A stretch of DNA of 12,227 nt from Firmicutes bacterium UBA4916 (GCA_002398845.1 DHBY01000055.1:1-12227); one strand, 5' to 3'; shown: positions 1-5,825, numbered from the stretch's first letter. Numbers and translations: made by a program. The notes: a model not told the origin generated them from the letters alone.

Positions 1-43
1 AATTGATTATTTCTTCATTGTAATTTAGAATAGTAGTAGGCAT
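1..43 (-). CDS. Start of an unidentified protein (N-terminus only)
   Basis: Only the first 14 codons are inside the window, reading MPTTILNYNEEIIN and running off the left edge. The start is supported by a strong ribosome binding site, GGGAGG, nine bases before the ATG, and by an AT-rich leader with a possible promoter and two dyads. Too little protein is visible to name a family. It is separated from the operon above it by about 230 bases, so it probably has its own promoter. Confidence 0.6.
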   Translation of the reverse strand, partial: MPTTILNYNEEIIN

Positions 44-76
44 AATCTTATTCCTCCCTTGATAAATGTTTTTTGA

Positions 77-140
77 GATAATTAACAATTATCATAGGAA
101 TAGAGATTATGCCATATTTAATTTTTGGTAACATTACCAA
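77..140 (-). promoter_or_regulatory. Putative promoter/operator region with two inverted repeats
   Basis: Two perfect dyads precede the partial gene at the left edge. The first, at 125-140, has arms TTGGTAA and TTACCAA around a 2-base centre. The second, at 77-93, has arms GATAATT and AATTATC around 3 bases. Between them lies a -10-like CATAAT (106-111, minus strand) without a convincing -35. The arrangement fits a promoter flanked by repressor sites, one upstream of the -10 and one in the leader. No specific regulator can be named. Confidence 0.35.
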
Positions 141-196
141 TTACACTTTTATTTTTGCACAACAGGAGTTAGTAACTTGAATCGCCGAGCTTGGAT

Positions 197-222
197 ATTT
201 CAAGATTAAAACTCCTTGAAAT
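197..222. repeat. Perfect 8-bp inverted repeat (hairpin)
   Basis: ATTTCAAG and CTTGAAAT are separated by 10 bases. The hairpin lies about 50 bases beyond the stop codon of the last gene of the accessory operon. It lacks a clean T-run on the minus strand, so it is at best a weak terminator or an RNA-processing stem. The arm also contains AAGGAG followed by a TTG, but the resulting frame is only about 20 codons and has no support as a gene. Confidence 0.3.
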
Positions 223-270
223 CAAAGGGCTTTTATTGTATTAATATTTAAGTTTATATATGTCTAATAA

Positions 271-1296
271 TTATGCAACGGCCTCTAGAATCTGCTCAGA
301 ATTCTGAATAGCCTCATCTACTTCATCTTTGTTAATTGTATTCATATCACTTTCATTTTCAGCTTTAATTACCAAGCTAACCTGACACATCTTATACAAT
401 AGCCCAACTAGCAATACCGTGTTTTCTGTTGCCCTCTTCTGTTCTTCTGTAAAGTTATTCCAGTCAGTTTTATTTAAATTGTTAACAGTATAAGAAATAA
501 AGTTGAAATTCTCCAAATATCTTTCTCTAACAGTTGTAAGTGAGTTAATATACTTGGTTGCAGTATTTTTAAGGTCATTTAAATAACGGCATATTTTATT
601 AATAGTACCCTCTGCCTTTTTCATTTGGCTATATGCCTGATCTGCCTTATCAGATAATTTGGATCCAGTAAAATTAAATATAACTCCACCTACTAATAGT
701 CCAACACCAAGAGTTGTTGCTCCAAGAATTGTTGTACCAAGGGCAATTCCTCCTCCCCCTGCTGCAATTGCCCCACCACCCAATGCTGCCAATGTAGCAT
801 TAGTTGCAGCTGCACCACTTAATGATGCAATGGCTGTACCAGTCGATGCTGTCCCGAGTGCCACTACGGCAGATGTTGTAGCACCTGCGGCAGCAAATCC
901 TCCTGCAGTCCCAACTGCAGCACCACCCAAACCGCCAAGTAATACTCCAGCTCCTACGGAAACATTTTTTAATGCCTCGTTATCATATTCTGGTAGCTTA
1001 ACTCCATCTTTGTTGTACTGTTTAAACTGTGGCCTATTTTGAATTTTTTCAATTGTATTTGAAAAATCATCAAAACCTTTCAGTATCTGTAACTCCAACT
1101 CACCCAATTCATCCATTTTTTTATTTGTTAGCTCACTCTTTCTTTCAAACTTTTCAATATTCTTATTATGACGATCTTCTGCTAATTTCATAGTGTCATT
1201 TGCTTCTTTCATTTTTGATGCACCGCTAACACTGCTTCCAATACCAGCTACACCAGCAATTGCAGCACCTATTCCTAAAATAATTGGTAATGGCAT
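271..1296 (-). CDS. Coiled-coil protein with long Gly/Ala-rich membrane segment
   Basis: This is a 341-residue protein of no family I can name. It opens with a short hydrophobic Gly/Ala stretch (residues 5-25), then a charged, probably coiled-coil helix (27-88). A very long Gly/Ala/Thr-rich hydrophobic block follows (about 113-206) with many small-xxx-small spacings of the glycine-zipper kind. A second charged helix (about 212-265) and a helical tail complete it. The hydrophobic block between two coiled coils suggests a membrane-inserting, perhaps oligomerising protein, and the layout loosely recalls alpha-helical pore formers; that is inference from composition only. The GGAGGG ribosome binding site lies in the last codons of the preceding cysteine-cluster gene, whose stop is only 3 bases away, so the two are translationally coupled. 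It is the last gene of the accessory operon. Confidence 0.8.
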   Translation of the reverse strand: MPLPIILGIGAAIAGVAGIGSSVSGASKMKEANDTMKLAEDRHNKNIEKFERKSELTNKKMDELGELELQILKGFDDFSNTIEKIQNRPQFKQYNKDGVKLPEYDNEALKNVSVGAGVLLGGLGGAAVGTAGGFAAAGATTSAVVALGTASTGTAIASLSGAAATNATLAALGGGAIAAGGGGIALGTTILGATTLGVGLLVGGVIFNFTGSKLSDKADQAYSQMKKAEGTINKICRYLNDLKNTATKYINSLTTVRERYLENFNFISYTVNNLNKTDWNNFTEEQKRATENTVLLVGLLYKMCQVSLVIKAENESDMNTINKDEVDEAIQNSEQILEAVA

Positions 1297-1299
1297 ATT

Positions 1300-1551
1300 T
1301 TATCCCTCCATATTTTTAAGTTTTTGGCATTCCACCATATTTAATCTATAATACTCCTTGCGTTCCATTATATTACAAAAATATAAGTCGTAGCATTCAT
1401 CTACCCTACAAAGCAACGGACGGTTTTCATAAATTGAACATAGATTACCTGATAAATATTTACATACTCCATCCCCTCTATCTAAATCCGAATATAATTC
1501 AGATTTATTGAGGTTACGACAACAACATCCACAACAATCACACTTAAACAT
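1300..1551 (-). CDS. YkgJ-type cysteine-cluster (zinc/iron-chelating) protein
   Basis: This small 83-residue protein carries the YkgJ-family cysteine pattern. CDCCGCCCR at residues 4-12 is followed by a C at about 31, then C..IYENRP..CR around residues 38-49, and further cysteines near 53, 59 and 75. Family members are presumed to bind zinc or an iron-sulfur/iron centre; their biochemical roles are mostly unknown. Its ATG overlaps the stop of the 439-residue membrane protein gene by one base (TAATG), and its last codons contain the ribosome binding site of the next gene. It is therefore produced in step with both membrane proteins, and a role in metal delivery or redox sensing for them is a reasonable but untested guess. 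It is shorter than many YkgJ proteins but looks complete. Confidence 0.82.
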   Translation of the reverse strand: MFKCDCCGCCCRNLNKSELYSDLDRGDGVCKYLSGNLCSIYENRPLLCRVDECYDLYFCNIMERKEYYRLNMVECQKLKNMEG

Positions 1552-2870
1552 TATTCAAACTCCAAAGTTCCATTTTTATTTGACATATGTTCATCAAAGT
1601 CACCTTCCCAAGGTTTATTGATACCCAGTCTATAATAAGCATTCAGAAGCATTACATTCAATTCCCCATCTGTCTTTGCGGTTGTGAAAATGTTTACCAC
1701 ATTGTTGTATTCTTCAGTTTCCTTTTTGAACAGCTCAACATCCAGTTTTTCAAGCTCATGCAAATATAACTTTAGTGCTTCATTTATTCTCTTATATGCT
1801 TCAATATTCATTTGCAAAGGGCTTGCAATGCCTACTCTAATACATACTTCTTTTAAAACAAGTGTTACAAACCTAAACCATGCCACCAGGTTTATTCTCA
1901 TAAAGAATGCCAAGAAGTTACCGCCTGAACGAACTCCTGCATCTATGCCATCCATAATGCATAAGGTCCCATTACCAAACAACAACATTATGCGAAGATC
2001 AGCATGCTTTGATGTAGGAATACATTCTTTAATGGGTTTACCATATTGAAAATATCTTCGTATCGACCAGATTAATCTTATAGATAAATCTGTGATTACT
2101 ACTGGTATAGATGAAGCTAATCCAAATCTGAAATCGTATCCCTCTTGAAAAGCTCTGACTGCAATAGTAGCCAAATCCTGCTTATCATTTCCAACATTAA
2201 ATTTCCCAAATTTGCAAAACTGAAACAATTCATAAAAGGGTATAACAACACCGGTACCACGTCCAAAACTTCCCCTGTTTCCTGAACTTCCAGCTATATC
2301 AGACATAATATGACCAAACCAATTCGCAATACCACAAAACAGTTTTGAGATAAAATTATTTCCCTGCAATTCAAATGTTTCTGTATTGATACTTATAATT
2401 TGACCATTGGCAATAAAGCTTGATGTTGAGGTAAACTGGTTCAATAGTGAAAAAAACAATCCAACTATGTCTGGCGAATGGGATAATGACATCATATGAT
2501 GATTCTTAGTAGACATATTAAACAAATCTCCAACATCACTACCATATCTTTGGTCATAATTAACCTTAAATTTTTTCTCCAAAAAACCAATTGCACTGGC
2601 TGTATTTCCTTTTTGTGCTTCTTTCGGATCCCAACCAACCATTTTTGCAAAACCCTTTACGGCATTATCAACCTGTGTATCAGTCCAATTGCCCAATTTA
2701 CTATATCCAGGGGCACCAACAAAAAAGATATCTACCATACCACCAATTACCCCACATGCAACAGCGGTTAGATAATCGTATTTATCGCACTTATCATTTT
2801 TCTGTAATAATTCTTGATTTTCGCTGCTATTCAGTATAAGTGGATACTTTGTTTCAATCTTTTGCTCCAT
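1551..2870 (-). CDS. Multi-helix membrane protein with His/Asp motifs, unknown function
   Basis: This 439-residue protein has several hydrophobic helices, at about residues 32-53, 133-150, 175-192, 248-271 and 318-348. An early motif, DYLTAVACGVIGGMVD (32-47), runs into IFFVGAPG. Two polar motifs sit at the edges of predicted helices: NHHMMSLSHSPD (123-134) and WFGHIMSDIAGSSG (184-197), the latter followed by a Gly/Arg-rich turn (198-207). Clustered His and Asp in or next to membrane helices are typical of metal-dependent membrane hydrolases; the second motif faintly resembles the GxxxHxxxD element of YdjM-like (DUF457) proteins. That resemblance is weak and the function is unknown. The C-terminal 90 residues are charged and helical, hence probably cytoplasmic. 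The ATG is preceded by GAAAGGA at 11 bases. About 104 bases separate it from the TerB-like gene, and it overlaps the following gene by one base. Confidence 0.8.
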   Translation of the reverse strand: MEQKIETKYPLILNSSENQELLQKNDKCDKYDYLTAVACGVIGGMVDIFFVGAPGYSKLGNWTDTQVDNAVKGFAKMVGWDPKEAQKGNTASAIGFLEKKFKVNYDQRYGSDVGDLFNMSTKNHHMMSLSHSPDIVGLFFSLLNQFTSTSSFIANGQIISINTETFELQGNNFISKLFCGIANWFGHIMSDIAGSSGNRGSFGRGTGVVIPFYELFQFCKFGKFNVGNDKQDLATIAVRAFQEGYDFRFGLASSIPVVITDLSIRLIWSIRRYFQYGKPIKECIPTSKHADLRIMLLFGNGTLCIMDGIDAGVRSGGNFLAFFMRINLVAWFRFVTLVLKEVCIRVGIASPLQMNIEAYKRINEALKLYLHELEKLDVELFKKETEEYNNVVNIFTTAKTDGELNVMLLNAYYRLGINKPWEGDFDEHMSNKNGTLEFE

Positions 2871-2974
2871 AGCATACCAAATCCTTTCACATTAACTCAA
2901 ACTCACTAAACTTTTAAAAAATAAAGATAACAAATCCAAATTATGTCCTAAATCATTTTCAAGCTAATCATATC

Positions 2975-3379
2975 TTAATCTAGCAAGTTTGAAGTGATTC
3001 TTCCAACCAATTGACTATATTCATTAATATGGTCAAACATTTTTTTTAGCTTTTCTTTGTCAATATTAAAAACCTGAATTAATTTATTCATAAAACATTT
3101 TTCATCCTTATCATATTCGTTATCAAAAACAAAAAGTGCAGCTATTTCAAATGTTATAATATTTAGCTCTTGCTCTGAACTAATTGCTTTTAACTCCAGT
3201 AACACATCTTTCAAATCCATTTTCACCTCTACTCCTGGGTTCTCAATAGCCATTTCCTTACAATATTCACTAATTAAAGTTGCCTCTGCATCCTCTAAAA
3301 TATCATTGGCTAATGCTGCATGGATACTTAGCTGAATAAATAATTCTTTCTGTCTTTCATTTAAATTAGTCAAATACAT
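2975..3379 (-). CDS. TerB-like small helical protein
   Basis: This is a 134-residue acidic, all-helical protein with the two-half layout of the TerB superfamily. LSIHAALANDILEDAEATLI (about 17-36) matches the first acidic helix-turn. ALFVFDNEYDKDEKCFMNKL (about 86-105) matches the second, where the D.EYD.DE acidic stretch is the family's likely metal site. TerB domains accompany membrane stress and tellurite-resistance complexes and various conflict systems, usually as cytoplasmic partners of membrane proteins, which fits its place as first gene of an operon encoding two membrane proteins. The start is firm: GGAGGG lies 7 bases before the ATG. A sigma-D-like promoter sits about 145 bases upstream. 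The assignment rests on motif appearance, not on a search. Confidence 0.7.
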   Translation of the reverse strand: MYLTNLNERQKELFIQLSIHAALANDILEDAEATLISEYCKEMAIENPGVEVKMDLKDVLLELKAISSEQELNIITFEIAALFVFDNEYDKDEKCFMNKLIQVFNIDKEKLKKMFDHINEYSQLVGRITSNLLD

Positions 3380-3382
3380 ATC

Positions 3383-3487
3383 CTATACCCTCCAATTCAA
3401 AGTATTGTCAATAAGTCCCTCTAATTCTAAATATAGATTGCTTAAATCTTCCCTAAGACTAACTCCCCTGCTTTGAAACTTCCATGG
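3383..3487 (-). pseudogene. Possible C-terminal remnant of a lost gene
   Basis: A 34-codon frame bounded by TAG at both ends reads like protein, ending in LYLELEGLIDNTLNWRV. It has no ATG, GTG or TTG near its beginning. Its stop lies 3 bases before the start of the TerB-like gene, and the latter's ribosome binding site is inside it, the arrangement expected of a truncated upstream operon gene. It may equally be a chance open frame in the leader. Confidence 0.22.
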
Positions 3488-3522
3488 CTAGAGAATAACT
3501 TATGACCTTAGTCCTATATTAT

Positions 3523-3549
3523 ATATCGGTAAAAATTTATCAGAACTTA
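3523..3549 (-). promoter_or_regulatory. Sigma-D (FliA)-like motility promoter
   Basis: On the minus strand TAAG (3549-3546) is separated by exactly 15 bases from ACCGATAT (3530-3523). The Bacillus sigma-D consensus is TAAA-N15-GCCGATAT, so this differs at one base in each element with correct spacing. A sigma-A-like TATAAT overlaps at 3523-3518 but lacks a good -35. A start here gives a leader of roughly 135 bases to the TerB-like gene. If real, the accessory operon would be co-expressed with late flagellar genes. Confidence 0.4.
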
Positions 3550-3596
3550 AGTTGATATTTTAAATATCCATTTTTAATTGAGTATTAGTTAATAAT

Positions 3597-3627
3597 AAAA
3601 AAGAAACCCACATTTATCGCAGGTTTC
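3597..3627 (-). terminator. Rho-independent terminator
   Basis: Read on the minus strand, GAAACC pairs with GGTTTC, extended inward by T-G, G-T and C-G pairs, around a loop of about 7 bases, and is followed directly by TTTTTT. This is a good intrinsic terminator. It would stop transcription coming from the glycosylation operon and IS66 remnant before the accessory operon, supporting the view that the accessory operon starts from its own promoter at 3523-3549. Confidence 0.75.
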
Positions 3628-3630
3628 GAC

Positions 3631-3652
3631 AAAATGCCGGCGCTATCCGGCA
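3631..3652 (-). terminator. GC-rich hairpin followed by T4, in tandem with the terminator
   Basis: TGCCGG and CCGGCA form a 6-bp stem with a 6-base loop, and TTTT follows on the minus strand. It lies 3 bases upstream of the stronger terminator, so the two act in series or represent the old end of the inserted element plus the native terminator. Its GC content stands out strongly from the surroundings. Confidence 0.45.
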
Positions 3653-3692
3653 CCTTTAGATTCCACTACAAGGGTCTAACCTTATAGGGTGA

Positions 3693-3887
3693 TTAGCTTG
3701 GTAGTTCATCTGTGTTTTCTAAATCTATATTAGATAGTTTTTTAAATAAATATGCTAAATAGCAGAATGGATTTAGGTTATTAGCCTTAGCTATCTCTAT
3801 TACACTATAAACTATAGCAAAAACTTGTGCACCTTTTGAGGACTTTGAAAATAAAAAATTCTTTCTTCCTATTACAAAATTTTTCAT
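3693..3887 (-). pseudogene. IS66 transposase (TnpC), C-terminal fragment
   Basis: The 64-residue frame begins at the family's conserved NFVIGRKNFLFS (normally SIKPFVIGRKNWLFS) and continues KGAQVFAIVYSVIEIAK, then NPFCYLAYLF, all characteristic of the last segment of IS66 transposases. The N-terminal zinc-binding region and the DDE catalytic core are missing, so it is inactive. The usual C-terminal LPWS motif is reduced to LPS before the stop. The ATG used here is an internal codon of the ancestral gene, not a true start. Confidence 0.85.
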
Positions 3888-3993
3888 ATTATTAAAAAGT
3901 CTATATGATTATTCGTTCTTTAATAACTGGATTAGCATCTTTTTGATGAATCAATAATCCATCTAAATCCTCTATCAGTAAATGTACCAATAT

Positions 3994-4323
3994 TTAACAT
4001 TGTGAAAAAATCCTCACCACTGATTGAAAGGTATCTTTATCAAACTCAGGGATTACTTCAATAGTCACTTTGCCTATGATAACCTTTAACGGATTACTGG
4101 ATTTATTCTCTACACTAGCTTCCTTAGGAACAACAGATGCCCATTGTATTTCTTTAAATGCCTAGTTTAAATTTTGTTTCTTTTCTTTGTTGAATTTATT
4201 AATATAATATCTAAGTTTATGTATAGCAATATTTCTGTCCTTAGACCATTTAGTAGCTGTTAGTCCACTGGATCTATAGCCATTAATTCTATCAGTCCAG
4301 AGTTTTCTATCTTCATCTTTTAT
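3994..4323 (-). pseudogene. IS66 accessory protein TnpA (OrfA), broken
   Basis: A continuous 109-codon frame carries the IS66 OrfA signature. An N-terminal part (RKLWTDRINGYRSSGLTATK, then WSKDRNI) resembles a helix-turn-helix. A C-terminal part (VIIGKVTIEVIPEFDKDTF, then VVRIFSQC) matches the conserved end. It is interrupted by TAG at 4164-4162 (codon 54). The expected start, nine bases after an intact GGGGAGG ribosome binding site, now reads ATA instead of ATG. Two independent inactivating changes indicate an old insertion. Confidence 0.75.
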
Positions 4324-4380
4324 TTGAGATAACCTCCCCTATTAATATTAAAAGTATTATCTCATAGAAATCTATGGATT

Positions 4381-4407
4381 AAAATGTGGGCTGGATTTGA
4401 CGCTTAC
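4381..4407 (-). repeat. IS66 left terminal inverted repeat
   Basis: The minus strand begins GTAAGCGTCAAATCCAGCCC at 4407, the GTAAGCG start typical of IS66-family ends. The aminotransferase similarity stops exactly at this base (residues ...DIKK), and translation then runs into the element, reading VSVKSSPHFNP and stop. This marks the insertion boundary. Confidence 0.65.
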
Positions 4408-4727
4408 TTTTTTTATATCTATATGTTCACCTATATTTTCTAATTGAGCACAGCCCATAGCTGCCAATATATTAGGCAATCTAAAACTATAACCTATTTC
4501 ATTATGTTGGAATACATTATTTTCTACGCTTTCCTTTGCTTGTGTGGATAAATGCTTTGCTCTATCTCCTAATCTCTCATCGTTGGTAACAAGCATTCCT
4601 CCACTATCTGTAGTTATAAGTTTATTGTCATAATACCCACAACATGCTGTTACAGTTCCATCCCAATCTATTGACAATTTATCAAAAACTTCAGAGCAAC
4701 ATTTAAGACGTTGTTTTACAAGTGATT

Positions 4728-4755
4728 CGTAAGCGTCAAATATTTGATGCTTACG
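4728..4755. repeat. 28-bp near-perfect palindrome made of two IS66-end-like arms
   Basis: The left arm GTAAGCGTCAAAT (4729-4741) meets the right arm ATTTGATGCTTAC (4742-4754) with one mismatch, plus an outer C-G pair. The left arm is identical to the first 13 bases of the IS66 end at 4407. The two arms face each other as the two ends of an element would, with nothing between them. GTGAT occurs just outside both sides (4722-4726 and 4755-4759), possibly a decayed target duplication. Confidence 0.55.
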
Positions 4756-4856
4756 TGATAAAGCTATTATTTTTCAGTCAAAATCAGTATTTATCTATTC
4801 TTTATGCTATACGTTTTTGCTCAAATAATTGTCCAACTGCAAACATTACATCATAT

Positions 4857-5825
4857 TTATTTTAAATAATTCTTAACTATTATTTTCCTATTGTCATATT
4901 CATAAACATCATCTTTAGTCTTTCTTGGAATAAAGCATTTTCTACATATATCCATTTTCTTGAATCCACCACATTCTGCATGAAGTTTTCTTATCATATT
5001 AATTTTTTCACCATGCCATATATCATATATACTTTCTGAATATGCATTGCCAATTATACATTTCCCTTCAAGATCTGAGCAACAAGGTAAAGCATTTCCA
5101 TCAGAAGTAATAAATACTCTTTGATAAAGCATTGGACATGAAAAATCATCAATATAATGGCTATCTGATATAGATTCGACATTCCACTGTATAAGTGGAA
5201 GATAGTTTATCATATCTGTTAAAGGTGCTAATTTTTCATAATATTCAAAAGGATTATTTGCGATTGCCGGCCAAATAGTTTGAACTTTTATTACTGGTTT
5301 TTCTGAATTATATTTCTCTTTTATTTCTTTTATCTTCATTAACTTATAAATCATATCATTAAATTTCAAAGGATATCTATTTTTTTCATACTCATCATAT
5401 AATCCATCAAAAGATATAATTATCCAATCAACGCCAGCTAATAATAACTTTTCAAAATAATCTGGTTCTAAATTACTGCCATTTGTTAGAAAAGAAATTT
5501 CTTTAATATCTTTTTGTTTTGCATACTTTATAATTTCAATCAAATCTGGATTTAATGTGGTTTCTCCCCCAAAACTCAATCTTAAAGTAACTACTTTTCT
5601 CCCAATTTCATATATAATTTTTTTTGCTAACTTAGTTTCCATAAATCTTCTGGACACTTTTTTTTGAAAATCTTCTGTTATAGTATAACAAAATGGACAT
5701 TTTAAGTTGCATATACTTGAAAGCTCTAATCCAACCTCAAGAGGATATTCACTAACTTCTAAATTTTTAGGAAGCTAAGCCCACTTTTCCCTATATTCAT
5801 AGTACTTTTTTTCAATACTATCCAT
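4857..5825 (-). pseudogene. Radical SAM/SPASM protein gene with in-frame amber codon
   Basis: Read from the ATG at 5825, this 322-codon gene has the canonical radical SAM cluster motif C39xxxC43xxC46 (CNLKCPFC), a GGETTLNP loop and a TNGS motif. A complete C-terminal SPASM set follows (CPMLYQ, LPCCSD, C...ECGG, DICRKCF). Codon 17 (5777-5775) is TAG, giving MDSIEKKYYEYREKWA then stop. No ATG, GTG or TTG lies between the stop and the cysteines. The next start, GTG at 5657, would make a 266-residue product without the [4Fe-4S] ligands, hence inactive. Everything after the stop is uninterrupted, so the mutation looks recent, or the stop is suppressed or a sequencing error. Proteins of this class in glycan clusters modify or epimerise sugars or amino acids; the substrate is unknown. 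AAAGGATGG precedes the ATG, about 106 bases after the acetyltransferase gene. Confidence 0.8.

Larger units (their letters stand above)
3693..4407 (-). mobile_element. Degenerate IS66-family insertion sequence
   Basis: This is the remains of an IS66-type element. The left end is a terminal repeat beginning GTAAGCG at 4407, followed by a tnpA remnant with a nonsense codon and then only the last 64 codons of the DDE transposase (tnpC). tnpB and most of tnpC are absent, so about two thirds of a normal 2.4-kb element is gone and it cannot transpose by itself. I could not find the matching right-hand repeat near 3600-3690, so that end may also be lost. The element sits inside an aminotransferase reading frame. 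Confidence 0.8.
4372..4773 (-). pseudogene. Chimeric remnant: radical SAM SPASM tail fused to DegT-type aminotransferase fragment
   Basis: One open frame without an ATG joins two unrelated families. The first part, KCCSEVFDKLSIDWDG followed by TVTACCGYYDN (about 4704-4624), is a SPASM-type cysteine segment of a radical SAM protein. At NKL (about 4626-4618) it passes without a break into a PLP aminotransferase of the DegT/DnrJ/EryC1 (PseC/LegC) type: ITTDSGGMLVTNDE, then HLSTQAKE, then NEIGYSFRLPNILAAMGCAQ. The lysine of NK would align with the PLP-binding lysine. The aminotransferase lacks its N-terminal half and ends at DIKK, where the IS66 end begins. The product can have neither activity. 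The best explanation is a deletion between two neighbouring genes at short homology around the NKL/NKI codons, plus IS insertion. An earlier TTG at 4677 is only a nominal start. Confidence 0.75.

Noticed and set aside
134..203. Short TTG-started frame with an AAGGAG site near the left end
   Set aside because: About 20 codons, no recognisable features, and its supposed ribosome binding site is part of the hairpin at 197-222; not enough support.
659..1042. Plus-strand 127-codon open frame rich in Pro and Ala
   Set aside because: It is the antisense shadow of the Gly/Ala-rich segment of the 341-residue protein; Gly and Ala codons read backwards give Pro and Ala-type codons. No ribosome binding site.
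1684..2049. Plus-strand open frames opposite the 439-residue gene, also at 1587-1769, 2496-2771 and 2591-2839
   Set aside because: They lie fully inside a well-supported minus-strand gene, have no good ribosome binding site and their products look like unstructured shadows.
4363..4376. 14-bp palindrome CATAGA-AA-TCTATG beside the IS66 end
   Set aside because: Short, AT-rich and overlapping the chance stop codon inside the element; no independent sign of function.
4802..4846. Short frame reading MFAVGQLFEQKRIA after the radical SAM gene
   Set aside because: It looks faintly protein-like and may be a fragment of another lost gene, but at 14 residues it cannot be assigned to any family.
4857..5657. 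A 266-residue radical SAM CDS starting at GTG 5657
   Set aside because: This start lies after the CxxxCxxC motif; the real start is ATG 5825 with an amber codon between, so it is treated as a broken longer gene.
5775..5777. Pyrrolysine or programmed read-through at the amber codon
   Set aside because: No stem-loop insertion element is evident after the codon and no pyl genes are in the window; a simple nonsense change is more economical.
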